Below are positions 35,256-44,045 of a stretch of 64,000 bases of DNA, in pieces. The DNA comes from an uncultured Corynebacterium sp. (lineage in GTDB: Bacteria > Actinomycetota > Actinomycetes > Mycobacteriales > Mycobacteriaceae). Where the stretch lies: NCBI RefSeq assembly GCF_947253065.1, contig NZ_CAMXWS010000008.1:3107-67106 (forward strand), in the 5' to 3' direction. Every line of letters starts with the position of its first letter. Positions within the stretch are counted from its first letter, which is position 1. The position numbers and the translations under genes are program-made. The notes beneath the pieces were generated by a model. That model searched no databases. It was not told the DNA's origin and saw nothing but the letters and a program-made list of their open reading frames with translations.

Positions 35256-36125
35256 ATGAAAGGCATCATTCTCGCCGGCGGGTCGGGCACGCGGCTGTAC
35301 CCGATTACAAAGGGCATCTCGAAGCAGCTGATGCCGGTTTATGACAAGCCGATGATTTACTACCCGCTGTCCACGCTGATCAGTGCGGGGATTCGGGAAA
35401 TTTTGATCATCACAACGCCCGAGGATCAGGACGCATTCAAGCGCCTGCTTGGCGACGGCTCCGCTTGGGGCCTCATGATCGATTACGCCGTCCAGCCCTC
35501 CCCCGACGGACTCGCCCAGGCTTTCATCATCGGTGAGGATTTCATCGGCGATGATTCCGTGGCGCTCGTGCTTGGCGACAATATCTTCGAAGGCGCTGAA
35601 CTCTCCCGCCTGATGGGCGAAGCCTACGACCCAACCGGCGGCGCTATTTTCGCTTATGAGGTCTCCGACCCAGAGCGTTACGGCGTGGTCAGCTTCGATG
35701 AATTCGGCACCGCCACCGCCATCGAGGAAAAACCAGCGGACCCGCGGTCGAATTTCGCGGTGGTGGGGCTATATTTCTATGACAACGACGTGGTGGAGAT
35801 CGCTAAGACCATCACCCCGTCTGAGCGCGGGGAACTAGAAATCACCAGCGTCAACGACGCCTATCTGCAGCGCGGTGACCTCAAGGTACACCGCCTCCAC
35901 CGCGGGGACGTGTGGTTGGACACCGGCACCATCGACTCGATGAGCGAGGCCAGCTCATATGTCGAGGTGATCCAGAAGCGCACCGGCACCATCATCGGTT
36001 CACCTGAGGTCGCAGCATTCCGCCAGGGCTTTATCGATGCAGCTGCACTCGAGAAACTTGCCGAACCAATGCTGAAATCCGGCTACGGCCAGTACCTTCT
36101 CGACGCAGCCCGGGAGCGCGCATGA
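35256..36125 (+). CDS. rmlA: Glucose-1-phosphate thymidylyltransferase
   Basis: Nucleotidyltransferase of 289 residues, first step of dTDP-L-rhamnose synthesis (dTTP + Glc-1-P). It has the signature ILAGGSGTRLYPITKGISKQ, KPMIYYPL, LVLGDNIFEG and VWLDTGTIDSM. TAGAAT (35243-35248) ends 7 nt before ATG 35256, so it can be transcribed on its own as well as from upstream. Its stop overlaps the next start (ATGA). Confidence 0.96.
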   Translation: MKGIILAGGSGTRLYPITKGISKQLMPVYDKPMIYYPLSTLISAGIREILIITTPEDQDAFKRLLGDGSAWGLMIDYAVQPSPDGLAQAFIIGEDFIGDDSVALVLGDNIFEGAELSRLMGEAYDPTGGAIFAYEVSDPERYGVVSFDEFGTATAIEEKPADPRSNFAVVGLYFYDNDVVEIAKTITPSERGELEITSVNDAYLQRGDLKVHRLHRGDVWLDTGTIDSMSEASSYVEVIQKRTGTIIGSPEVAAFRQGFIDAAALEKLAEPMLKSGYGQYLLDAARERA

Positions 36126-36934
36126 CCACCCACCTACAACCCGGCGCGGTGACAGTTCTCATGTCGGTCTACCGCAACACCACGGCCGCTGAGCTCAAGT
36201 ACGCCTTGGACAGCATCAGCGCCCAAACACGCCCGCCGGAGCGGGTGCTGGTGGTGAAGGATGGGCCGGTGGAAGGGGACGTCGATAAGCTGCTTGAAAC
36301 TGTGGACACCCTGACTTTGCCCGAAAACCGAGGGCTCGGCATCGCGTTGCGCGAGGGCTTGGCGGCGGTAGACACCGAATTTGTCGCGCGCCTCGACTCC
36401 GATGATGCGGCCTTCCCGCAGCGACTGGAAAAGCAACTCGCGTTCATGGCCGCGCACCCCGAGATCGCCGTAGTGGGCACGGCCATGCAGGAATTCGACG
36501 GCGACACCCTCGGCGGCGTGCGACGCCTACCCGAAACCCACGATGCGCTCGCGCGCTACGCGAAGATCAACTCACCGTTGAACCACCCGTCGGTGCTCAT
36601 GCGCACCGCTGACGTGCGTGAAGTCGGCGGGTACCAGCCCATGCACAACATGGAGGACTACGACCTCTGGGCACGCCTCATCGCCGACGGGAAGAAGCTG
36701 CACAACCTACCGGAACCGCTGACCTACTTCCGGGTCAACGATGCCCAAATGAAGCGCCGCACCACCCCCGAAACACGACGCGCAGAACGCGAAATGCAAC
36801 GCGCGCTCGTACGATACGAGCTGGTCTCACGCCCACGAGCCGTAATGAATTACGCCGTGCGCAACCTCTACCGCGCACTTCCCTTGGGTGCGATGCGGCG
36901 CGTATACGCCAGTCTTTTTCACCGCGGGGACTAA
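36122..36934 (+). CDS. Family 2 glycosyltransferase
   Basis: GT-A glycosyltransferase of 270 residues with TVLMSVYRNTTAAELKYALDS at the nucleotide-binding start, the metal-binding VARLDSDDAAFPQRL and a C-terminal NMEDYDLWARLIADG. It overlaps rmlA by 4 nt, so it is co-expressed with the rhamnose pathway and may be a rhamnosyl- or other sugar transferase for the cell-wall linker; the donor is not shown by sequence. It contains an iterated 11-mer at 36280. Confidence 0.85.
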   Translation: MTTHLQPGAVTVLMSVYRNTTAAELKYALDSISAQTRPPERVLVVKDGPVEGDVDKLLETVDTLTLPENRGLGIALREGLAAVDTEFVARLDSDDAAFPQRLEKQLAFMAAHPEIAVVGTAMQEFDGDTLGGVRRLPETHDALARYAKINSPLNHPSVLMRTADVREVGGYQPMHNMEDYDLWARLIADGKKLHNLPEPLTYFRVNDAQMKRRTTPETRRAEREMQRALVRYELVSRPRAVMNYAVRNLYRALPLGAMRRVYASLFHRGD

Positions 36935-36944
36935 AGTCTCGTTC

Positions 36945-37646
36945 ATGACTTCGCAGCGCGCCTTCGACGACACGTGGCTCGTCGTACCCTGCTACAACGA
37001 AGGCCCCGTCATCGGGGATGTTCTGCGTCACGCACTGCAAACTTTCCCCAATATTATCGCGGTCAATGACGGCTCCGCCGATAATTCCGCAGCTGAAATT
37101 CACGCCGCTGGTGCGCACCTGGTCAACCACCCAGTCAACCTCGGCCAAGGCGCGGCGATCCAGACTGGCGTGGAATATGCGCGGGCGCAGCCAGGGGCGA
37201 AATACTTTGTCACCTTCGACGCCGACGGGCAGCACCAGGTCAAAGACGTCGTTCGCATGGTGGAGCGTCTGCGCACGGAACCGGTAGACATCGTCGTAGG
37301 CACACGCTTCGCCGACGGGGCTGCCACCGACAACGTCCCGTGGCTTAAGCGTGTCGTGCTGAAAACTGTCGTGTTCCTTTCACCGCGTAACCGCAAGCTC
37401 GGGCTTACCGACGCCCACAACGGCCTCCGCGCCTTCAACTCCCTTGTCGCCAACGAGATGAATATCCGGATGAACGGCATGTCTCATGCTTCGGAAATCG
37501 TCGCCATGATGGACAAGCAAAACTGGCGTGTGGCGGAAGAACCCGTGGATATCCTCTACACGGATTACTCCATGTCCAAGGGCCAGTCACTGGTCAACGG
37601 CGTGAATATTCTTGCCGACGGACTCGTCGCACGGAGGCTCCCATGA
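36945..37646 (+). CDS. Family 2 glycosyltransferase (polyprenyl-phosphate type)
   Basis: Protein of 233 residues resembling dolichol-phosphate mannose synthase-like enzymes: VVPCYNEGPVIGDVL, NDGSADNSA, FDADGQHQ (DXD), VVGTRF and a DAHNGLRAF segment. It pairs with the overlapping DUF2304 membrane protein (ATGA overlap at 37643), a common two-gene module in which the membrane partner may anchor the enzyme. TAAAGT (36932-36937) ends 7 nt before ATG 36945. Confidence 0.85.
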   Translation: MTSQRAFDDTWLVVPCYNEGPVIGDVLRHALQTFPNIIAVNDGSADNSAAEIHAAGAHLVNHPVNLGQGAAIQTGVEYARAQPGAKYFVTFDADGQHQVKDVVRMVERLRTEPVDIVVGTRFADGAATDNVPWLKRVVLKTVVFLSPRNRKLGLTDAHNGLRAFNSLVANEMNIRMNGMSHASEIVAMMDKQNWRVAEEPVDILYTDYSMSKGQSLVNGVNILADGLVARRLP

Positions 37647-38008
37647 TCCAGATCCTGCTCCTGCTCGCCGCATTCGCGCTCGTGCTGTACTTCTTCACCA
37701 ACCGCAAGAAGGCCAATGCCAAAGCGTGGGTAAAGCTCGGATTTGTCCTGTTTGTGCTGGCTGCCGTGTGGGCGATTCTGCGGCCTGACGACGTCACCGT
37801 CCTGGCCAACTGGCTCGGCGTTGCCCGCGGCACCGACTTGATGCTGTACACGCTGATCATCGCGTTCTTCTTCACCACCATCTCCACGTGGGTGCGTTTC
37901 CGCGAGCAGGAATTGCGCTACGCCCGACTCGCCCGCGCAGTGGCGTTGCAGAATGCGGTCCGGCCAGCACCAGATGCGCCAAGCACCCCAGCCCAGGAGA
38001 ATTCCTAA
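37643..38008 (+). CDS. DUF2304 family membrane protein
   Basis: Protein of 121 residues with about three membrane helices (IQILLLLAAFALVLYFFT; GFVLFVLAAVWAIL; LMLYTLIIAFFFTTI) and a polar C-terminal helix (REQELRYARLARAV). DUF2304 proteins commonly follow polyprenyl-phosphate glycosyltransferases, as here with a 4-nt overlap. The exact role is unknown. Confidence 0.85.
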   Translation: MIQILLLLAAFALVLYFFTNRKKANAKAWVKLGFVLFVLAAVWAILRPDDVTVLANWLGVARGTDLMLYTLIIAFFFTTISTWVRFREQELRYARLARAVALQNAVRPAPDAPSTPAQENS

Positions 38009-38035
38009 AACCCCAGCGCGCTAGACTTGTCCCCC

Positions 38036-38920
38036 ATGAGCGCGACGTCGACTGAGGCCAATAAGAACAACGACCACAACCGCAGCGGTGCAAAGATCCC
38101 GCCTTTAATGTGGGCTTTCACTGCTGTGCTGGCGTTGGGCACGGGTGTGGGTGGCTACATCATTGGTGAGAACCATGGTTACGAGCGTGCGGTGGATGCG
38201 TTGGCTGCGGGCGAGCTTCCGGGCGAGGAAGATTCCGCACCGGTGACGGAGATCCCAAAGGATGCCACCCCGGGCACGGATTTCACTGAGGCGAAGGCTT
38301 CGGAGGAGGCCGCCATGATTCACGGCCCTGGTTCGGAGATCACGTCGCGGGAGGAGATTTCTAATTCGGCGCGTCGTGACGCGAATGATCCGTTCGCGAT
38401 CGGTGCTGTCGACGCTCCTGTCGTGATCGCGGAATTCACTGACTGGGATTGTCCGTTCTGTATCCGCCATGCAGTGGAAACGGAGCCGGACTTGATCAAG
38501 GAATATGTCGAGCCGGGTTACGTGCGCATTGAGTGGAATGACATGCCGATCAATGGCGAGGCTGCTCACAATGCGGCACGTGCTGGTCGCGCTGCCGCGG
38601 AGCAGGGCAAGTTCAAAGAGTACAAGGATGCTTATTTCGCGGAGGCCCGTAACGCGGAGGGCCACCCGGGCTTCGGTCTTGAGGACTTCGTGCGGTTCGC
38701 CGAGGAGGCGGGCGTGCCGGACATGGATAAATTCCGCGAGGATGCGCAGAGCGATAAGTACGACAAGGCCCTCGAGGAGTCGCTCGATTATGCCCAGGGG
38801 CTCGGTATCACCGGCACCCCTGGGTTCATCGTGAACAACGAGTTCATTGGTGGTGCACTGCCGATCGATGATTTCCGCAAGGTCATCAACGGCGAGCTAC
38901 AGAAGACCATCTCAAACTAG
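38036..38920 (+). CDS. Membrane-anchored DsbA-like thiol oxidoreductase
   Basis: Protein of 294 residues with an N-terminal membrane helix (MWAFTAVLALGTGVGGYIIG) and an extracytoplasmic thioredoxin/DsbA domain. The active site is DWDCPFCIRHA and the cis-Pro loop is GITGTPGFIV. The family makes or isomerises disulfides in exported proteins. TAGACT (38022-38027) ends 8 nt before ATG 38036, which I prefer to the TTG 9 nt upstream. An iterated 11-mer lies 4 nt after its stop. Confidence 0.88.
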   Translation: MSATSTEANKNNDHNRSGAKIPPLMWAFTAVLALGTGVGGYIIGENHGYERAVDALAAGELPGEEDSAPVTEIPKDATPGTDFTEAKASEEAAMIHGPGSEITSREEISNSARRDANDPFAIGAVDAPVVIAEFTDWDCPFCIRHAVETEPDLIKEYVEPGYVRIEWNDMPINGEAAHNAARAGRAAAEQGKFKEYKDAYFAEARNAEGHPGFGLEDFVRFAEEAGVPDMDKFREDAQSDKYDKALEESLDYAQGLGITGTPGFIVNNEFIGGALPIDDFRKVINGELQKTISN

Positions 38921-38978
38921 CGCGCTTATCGACGCCGCCAGCGCCACCCCAGCCCTAGTACCCGCGCCGAATCCACTC

Positions 38979-39080
38979 TTAGAAGTGCGGTGCTTCGGAG
39001 CCAATGGTGGTGTTGTCGCCGTGGCCGGTGCGCACGATGTCCGTGACCTCTACCTCTGCGCCCTTTCGCGGGCGATAACG
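38979..39080 (-). pseudogene. Possible C-terminal remnant of an MBL-fold metallohydrolase
   Basis: On the minus strand about 31 codons before a stop at 38979 read VEVTDIVRTGHGDNTTIG then SEAPHF. This resembles the C-terminal GHG.DTTIG.E segment of glyoxalase II-like metallo-beta-lactamase-fold hydrolases. The rest of the ~200-residue domain, including the HxHxDH motif, is missing, and upstream sequence runs into the SGNH hydrolase gene. I read it as a decayed gene end; a chance match cannot be ruled out. Confidence 0.4.
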
Positions 39081-39135
39081 CCTGTTACTGTCTATTGCTC
39101 GGTATTTGTCATTCCCGAGCCGAGGGAAACCTGCT

Positions 39136-39984
39136 CTAGGACGCTGCGACGATGCCTGCAATGCGGTTGTGACCGCGTTGCGTTACGTGGATCGGCGCGT
39201 TGCCTGGACCTGCGTAGAAGTCGATGAGACCAGCGAATTCGCGGTCTTCATCTCGCGCGCACATGCCGTGCTTCGCGGTACCTGGCTTCAGGTCAACGAA
39301 CTGGGTGCCGGTTGCACGCGCAAGGTCGACGTTCATCCACTGCGCGAGGTTCTCCCAGTAAGCGACTTCCGGCATCGGGGTCGCGTCGTACATATTCGGA
39401 CCAATGTGGAAGAGGCAGACGCGGTCGCCGCCCGTGATGGTCGGGTAGCCGACAATCTGGATGCGCGCATTCGGCGCAGCGCGACGGATCTTCTCTACCT
39501 GTGGGCGCATGTAGTTCACGTAGTCGCGGCGCACCTTCTTGGGGTCTTCGCCACGGTGGTTGTACGTGTCGTTGAAGCCTGTCTGCAAGATGACTCGTTT
39601 GGTGCCGCGGTCTAGGCCGCCGCGTTCGCGTACTGCGCGGTTGATTTGAGCGGAGATATTCGGACCGCGGGAAATGCTGACGGCACCCGGGCACGAGTAG
39701 TCACGCGGCTGGAGGCCGAGGCGGCGTGCGGCTTGCTTGCCAAAGTTATTGCCGCTGGTCGGGCACCAGCGTGCTGGATCGGATTTGCCGTTGGGGTGTA
39801 GGCCAACGCGGGCGCCGAGGTATTCGATGGAATGAGCATCCGCGGTGACAGAGTCGCCAAAGATGACCATGTTGCCGTTTTGCGCTTCAGCGCTTGGGGT
39901 AGCTGGTCCGGCGATGACACCGGCTCCCATTAAGGCTGCGACGACGAGGCCGGTCACGCGGCGGCGGGTTCGGTTGAACATCAT
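39136..39984 (-). CDS. Secreted SGNH/GDSL hydrolase
   Basis: Protein of 282 residues with a signal peptide (VTGLVVAALMGAGVIAGPAT, cleavage near AEA). SGNH blocks: nucleophile Ser in VIFGDSVTADA, block III Asn in LQTGFNDTYNH, and a C-terminal Asp/His block in IDFYAGP and HVTQRGHNRIAG. It is probably an extracellular esterase or lipase; the substrate is unknown. Cys residues (SCPGAV, RVCLF, HGMCAR) suggest disulfides. Confidence 0.88.
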   Translation of the reverse strand: MMFNRTRRRVTGLVVAALMGAGVIAGPATPSAEAQNGNMVIFGDSVTADAHSIEYLGARVGLHPNGKSDPARWCPTSGNNFGKQAARRLGLQPRDYSCPGAVSISRGPNISAQINRAVRERGGLDRGTKRVILQTGFNDTYNHRGEDPKKVRRDYVNYMRPQVEKIRRAAPNARIQIVGYPTITGGDRVCLFHIGPNMYDATPMPEVAYWENLAQWMNVDLARATGTQFVDLKPGTAKHGMCARDEDREFAGLIDFYAGPGNAPIHVTQRGHNRIAGIVAAS

Positions 39985-40286
39985 CTCTCAACTTTCTTGG
40001 GTTCCGTGGTGGATGTTTTCACGTACTTCTGAAGCGTGTCCGCAATGGAGGGTAAGTTTTACGGTGCTTCATAGTTGTGTCGTCGGTTACATTACGCCGA
40101 ATGTTACATCAACAACTACCCCACCAGTCACAATTTTCACATTGTTAACCCAGGTGAAACTTTTAACCTGCACGAATAACGAAATATCCCCCTCGAAACG
40201 ATATTGCTATCGTACGGCTAACTACACAGGCTTATATCTTCCCGATATTTTCGTCTACTAATCTAAATTTCTCAAGGAGCTTTGGC
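39985..40286. other. 302-bp AT-rich divergent intergenic region
   Basis: It separates the SGNH gene from the divergent acyl-CoA ligase. The right half (40130-40280) is markedly AT-rich for this genome and holds likely rightward -10 elements such as TAATCT (40259-40264). AAGGAG precedes ATG 40287. I see no gene or clear operator. Confidence 0.45.
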
Positions 40287-41948
40287 ATGGCAAACCAAAT
40301 CAGCTACTCTCCCATCCAACGCGTTGGCGCTTTCTTGGAGCTCGCATCGCTGATCGTGCGTCGTCGCATCGTCAGCTTCGAAGGCGGCCCCGGTGTGTTC
40401 ATCCGCGGTTTCGGTGACCTGCCACGCTGGGGAATTACCGCCGCACGCGAGGTCGAGCAAGGTGCACGTTGCTGCCCGGAACGCAACGCGCTTATCGACG
40501 ACTGCGGTGTCCTCACCTACCAACAACTCCGCGACGCTTCTCGCAAAATGGCTCAGTGGCTGCTCAAGCACAAGCGTGAGGCTGGTCTGAAGGAACTGCG
40601 CATTGGAATCATGGCGCGCAATGGCCGCCACTTCGTCATTCCTTTCGCCGCGAAGAGCTACGCCGGTGGCGCGGGCTTCTTGCTCAATATCGGTTCCTCC
40701 CCGGAACAGCTCGTCGGCTGCATTGAGGAAAACGATATCAATGTGCTGTTCATTGACACTGAATTCACCGACCGCATCCCGGCCGATCACCCGGCAATGG
40801 ACAAGGTCGCCGTGGTGTGGGGGCATGGGGGAACGGGTGAGGCAAGCGTCGATAAGCTGCTTGTTTCTGATGCTGACCTGCCGAAACTGCCGCTGATTCC
40901 CACCCAAGGCGACATCGTGCTGATGTCATCCGGCACGACCGGCGTACCCAAGGGCATCTTGCGCACCGAACCGAAAATCCCGTACGTGCTCACCGGCCTA
41001 CTGTCCGCCGTGCCGTGGTACGCAAACCAGACAGTGCTGCAATCCGCCTCGATGTTCCACACATGGGGCTGGGCAACGCTGCTCGTCGGACTGGGCTCGC
41101 GCTCCACGATTGTCACCCAGCGCGAATTCGATCCGGCAACCGCGATGCAGCAGATCCAAGACTTCCGCGTCGACGGCCTGATCTCGTCTCCGATCTTCTA
41201 CAAGCAAATGCTTGACCTGCCGGATAACGAGCAGTGGGACACCTCCACCCTCAAGTGGATCGCATCATCCGGCAACTCGCTGACCCCCGATGTTGTTGCG
41301 CGCGTCCACGAACGCTTCGGCCCGATCCTGGCGAATATCTACGGCTCAACCGAACTTTCCCTCGCCGCCGTCGCCACCGCCGACGACGTTGCGCAGCACC
41401 CCACCGCCGCCGGCCACGTCGTCCCCGGAAGCACCATCAAGCTTTACGACGACGACGGCAACGAAGTCCCCCAAGGCCAAACCGGCCGCATCTTCCTCAA
41501 CAACGAGACCGCCTTGAAGGGCTACTCCAACCCGGAAACACCCCTGGTCATGATCGATGGGCTCATTGAGATGGGCGACCGTGGCTACTTCGATGAAAAG
41601 GGCCGCCTGCATGTCCTTGGCCGCAACGACGACATGATCATCATCGGCGGCGAGAACGTCCACCCCCAGTCCGTCACCGAAACCCTCGAACCCATGCCCG
41701 GCATCGCCGATATCTACTCCGGCGGTGTCGACGACGAAGACACCTTCAAACGCGTCGCCGTCTGGGTCGTCCGCTCCGACGACGAAACCGGCCGCAACCT
41801 CACCGCCGACGCCATCCGTGACTGGGTCCGCGACAAACTCGCCCACCACTCCATCCCCCGCGACGTCAACTTCGTCGATTCCCTCCCCCGCAACCCAACC
41901 GGCAAGGTCGTACCGCGGTTCCTCCCCGAGTCCCGCCGCGACGACTAG
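40287..41948 (+). CDS. Acyl-CoA synthetase (FadD-type, ANL superfamily)
   Basis: Protein of 553 residues. It has P-loop IVLMSSGTTGVPKG, A5 motif NIYGSTELS, hinge/adenylate segments GYFDEKGRLHVLGRNDDMI and IIGGENVHPQSV, and catalytic Lys in PRNPTGKVVPRF. It would form acyl-adenylate and acyl-CoA from a fatty acid; chain length is unknown. Two perfect iterated 11-mers lie in it (40490, 40847) in opposite orientations, encoding ALIDD and SVDKL in poorly conserved positions. A hotdog-fold gene follows 92 nt downstream. Confidence 0.9.
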   Translation: MANQISYSPIQRVGAFLELASLIVRRRIVSFEGGPGVFIRGFGDLPRWGITAAREVEQGARCCPERNALIDDCGVLTYQQLRDASRKMAQWLLKHKREAGLKELRIGIMARNGRHFVIPFAAKSYAGGAGFLLNIGSSPEQLVGCIEENDINVLFIDTEFTDRIPADHPAMDKVAVVWGHGGTGEASVDKLLVSDADLPKLPLIPTQGDIVLMSSGTTGVPKGILRTEPKIPYVLTGLLSAVPWYANQTVLQSASMFHTWGWATLLVGLGSRSTIVTQREFDPATAMQQIQDFRVDGLISSPIFYKQMLDLPDNEQWDTSTLKWIASSGNSLTPDVVARVHERFGPILANIYGSTELSLAAVATADDVAQHPTAAGHVVPGSTIKLYDDDGNEVPQGQTGRIFLNNETALKGYSNPETPLVMIDGLIEMGDRGYFDEKGRLHVLGRNDDMIIIGGENVHPQSVTETLEPMPGIADIYSGGVDDEDTFKRVAVWVVRSDDETGRNLTADAIRDWVRDKLAHHSIPRDVNFVDSLPRNPTGKVVPRFLPESRRDD

Positions 41949-42040
41949 GCTTCGCGCAAACTCGGACCACGGCCCGCGTATAGTTTTGGACGCTCGTGAA
42001 CTAGACCACACTTCCCCGATACGCATAGGAGCACTCAACC

Positions 42041-42499
42041 GTGGCCCATTTTTCCGCGCGACAGCTGAAGAACTTCATGCAATTCTGGCCCCCACTTCTC
42101 GGCGCCGGCGTGAAGATCAAGGAATTCACCGACGACGGCACCCGCGTCGTGGTCACCCACAAGCCGAACATCCTGACCAAGAACGCCATGGGCGTGGCCT
42201 TCGGCGGCACCATGTCCGCCATGACTGACCCGTTCTTCATGCTCGCCTCCATGCACCGCCTGGGCAAGGAGTACAAGATCTGGGACACCGCCGGCGAAAT
42301 CAAGTTCATCAAGCCCGGCCGCGGCAAGATCACCGCCGACATGCGCATCCCGGATGAGACCTACGAGCTGATCAAAGAAAAGACAGCCAACGGCGACAAG
42401 TACCTCCACTGGTTCGAAGTAGACATCGTCGATGAGGAAGGCGACACCGTCGCACACGTACGTCGCCAGGTGTACTACCGCCGGAACCAAAAGAAGTAG
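42041..42499 (+). CDS. DUF4442 hotdog-fold protein (thioesterase-like)
   Basis: Protein of 152 residues of the DUF4442 family, related to PaaI-like acyl-CoA thioesterases. It has the hotdog helix GVAFGGTMSAMTDPFFML and the strand AGEIKFIKPGRGKITADMRI. Catalysis is not proven for the family. GTG 42041 is preceded by AGGAG. Its position after an acyl-CoA ligase suggests a fatty-acyl-CoA substrate. Confidence 0.85.
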   Translation: MAHFSARQLKNFMQFWPPLLGAGVKIKEFTDDGTRVVVTHKPNILTKNAMGVAFGGTMSAMTDPFFMLASMHRLGKEYKIWDTAGEIKFIKPGRGKITADMRIPDETYELIKEKTANGDKYLHWFEVDIVDEEGDTVAHVRRQVYYRRNQKK

Positions 42500-42523
42500 C
42501 GGCAATCACAGCAAAAAACGAAC

Positions 42524-42559
42524 AAACCCCAGCTAAAACACTGTTCTAGCTGGGGTTTT
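42524..42559 (+). terminator. Intrinsic terminator of the DUF4442 gene
   Basis: Perfect 12-bp stem AAACCCCAGCTA (42524-42535) / TAGCTGGGGTTT (42547-42558), followed by TTG. It also lies just beyond the 3' end of the convergent tRNA-Thr gene. Confidence 0.8.
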
Positions 42560-42561
42560 GG

Positions 42562-42637
42562 TGGAGCCGCCTGCGAGAATCGAACTCGCGACCTTCTCAT
42601 TACGAGTGAGACGCTCTGCCGACTGAGCTAAGGCGGC
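42562..42637 (-). tRNA. tRNA-Thr (anticodon CGT)
   Basis: On the minus strand the 76-nt gene folds as a cloverleaf: acceptor GCCGCCT / AGGCGGC, D arm GCTC...GAGC, anticodon stem TCTCA / TGAGA with loop CTCGTAA (anticodon CGT, decoding ACG), T arm GCGAG-TTCGATT-CTCGC, and an encoded 3' CCA. Confidence 0.95.
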
Positions 42638-42722
42638 GGGACCGTCACGCAGGTATGCGTGACTTCTTCCGAGGGGATAGCTTAATCCACGAGTGCGCCA
42701 CTGCAAAAACTGCAGGTGGAGG

Positions 42723-43958
42723 TTAGCTTGCGCGGCAGGCTTTTCGGATGCGGCCGAGCATACCGTTGAAGGCGATGACGGGCAGGACGGATTGGCCGAG
42801 GCGTTCGCGGCATTGGGCGATGGCGTCGAGGCATTCGGTGAGTCCGGCAAGGTCGACGCGGCCAGCGATCTCACGAGACAGGCCTTCGTAATCAGGGTGG
42901 ATGAGCTCAAGGCCACCGCCGGCGCCGAGGACCATGGCATCGCGGTAGATGCCGGCGAGGTCGACGAGGGTGAGGTCGAGGACATCACGAAGCCGTCGCG
43001 TGCCACGGGCTTTTTGTTTAGCTTCGAGTTCCTTCAGCGACCCGGACGCGCCCTTCAACGCACGCGCGGCACCTTTGCCTTTCGCGCCCATGCCGAGGGC
43101 GTTTTCAAGCTTCTCACGTTCTTCTTCATCGGCTTCGGCATAAGCATCTTTAGCTTCGGCGTCGGCAGACTTCACCAGCGCGGCGACAGCTTGAAATGCC
43201 TGATCACCGTGAAAAACAAGCTCAGCCAGGTTGATCGCGCTCGCGCGGCGGTGCTGTGCGGCCTCACTGCGTACCAGGCGTCGCGCACGCCCAACATGGT
43301 GCAGCGACGTCGCAGCTGCCAGCCGTGCGTCCCCCTCAGAGGCGCCTTCCTCACTCACCAGCAGCCGGACAATTTCGCTTGTCGACGGCGCCGGCACGTA
43401 CACATGCCTACACCGCGACCTCAGCGTGGTTGAGAAATCCTCCGGATCTGTGGACGGGGCACACATGATGATCACGGTGGACTCGGGTGGTTCTTCGACG
43501 GTTTTCAAGAAGGCGTCGGCAGCGGCCGTCGAAAAGCGATCTGCGTCGTCGATGACCACGACCCGCCACTTGCCTACCGACGGCAACCGCGCTGCCTGCT
43601 GAATGATCCCGCGGACCGTTTCTACCTTGATGCCCAGCTCCTGCGGCACGATGTGCACGACATCTGTGTGCGAACCCGCCAACGCATCGCGGCACGCCTG
43701 GCAACGACCGCACCCAATCTCATTCGGGTCGGTGCACATTAGTGCCGCGGCGAAAGCGAGCGCCGACGTCGAACGCCCTGCCCCCGGCGGGCCGGTGAAA
43801 AGCCATGAATGCGTCATTGCATGCGCATCCGCCCCGTCCACACCGCGTGCGGCAGCGGCGGCAGACATGATTGTGTCGCGCACCGTCGGGATATCCGCCA
43901 AGCGCTCAGACACACTGCGTGGTGGCGCTGGCTGGGTGGAAGCAGTCGGGACAGTCAC
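42723..43958 (-). CDS. holB: DNA polymerase III subunit delta'
   Basis: Clamp-loader subunit of 411 residues. AAA+ domain with Walker A-like FTGPPGAGRSTSAL, zinc module CGRCQACRDAL, Walker B VVVIDDADRF and sensor segment LKTVEEPPEST, then a C-terminal collar domain. It works with DnaX and delta to load the sliding clamp. The GTG start at 43958 follows TAGGCT (complement of 43966-43971) by 7 nt. An upstream extension would cross the divergent cyaB promoter. Confidence 0.88.
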   Translation of the reverse strand: MTVPTASTQPAPPRSVSERLADIPTVRDTIMSAAAAARGVDGADAHAMTHSWLFTGPPGAGRSTSALAFAAALMCTDPNEIGCGRCQACRDALAGSHTDVVHIVPQELGIKVETVRGIIQQAARLPSVGKWRVVVIDDADRFSTAAADAFLKTVEEPPESTVIIMCAPSTDPEDFSTTLRSRCRHVYVPAPSTSEIVRLLVSEEGASEGDARLAAATSLHHVGRARRLVRSEAAQHRRASAINLAELVFHGDQAFQAVAALVKSADAEAKDAYAEADEEEREKLENALGMGAKGKGAARALKGASGSLKELEAKQKARGTRRLRDVLDLTLVDLAGIYRDAMVLGAGGGLELIHPDYEGLSREIAGRVDLAGLTECLDAIAQCRERLGQSVLPVIAFNGMLGRIRKACRAS

Positions 43959-44045
43959 GCGCACTAGCCTACTGGCAGCACCGAACCAAGGATCGTTGAC
44001 GGTAGTGGGACTAAAGCGACAGCAGGCCACGTAAAGTAGTGCAAC

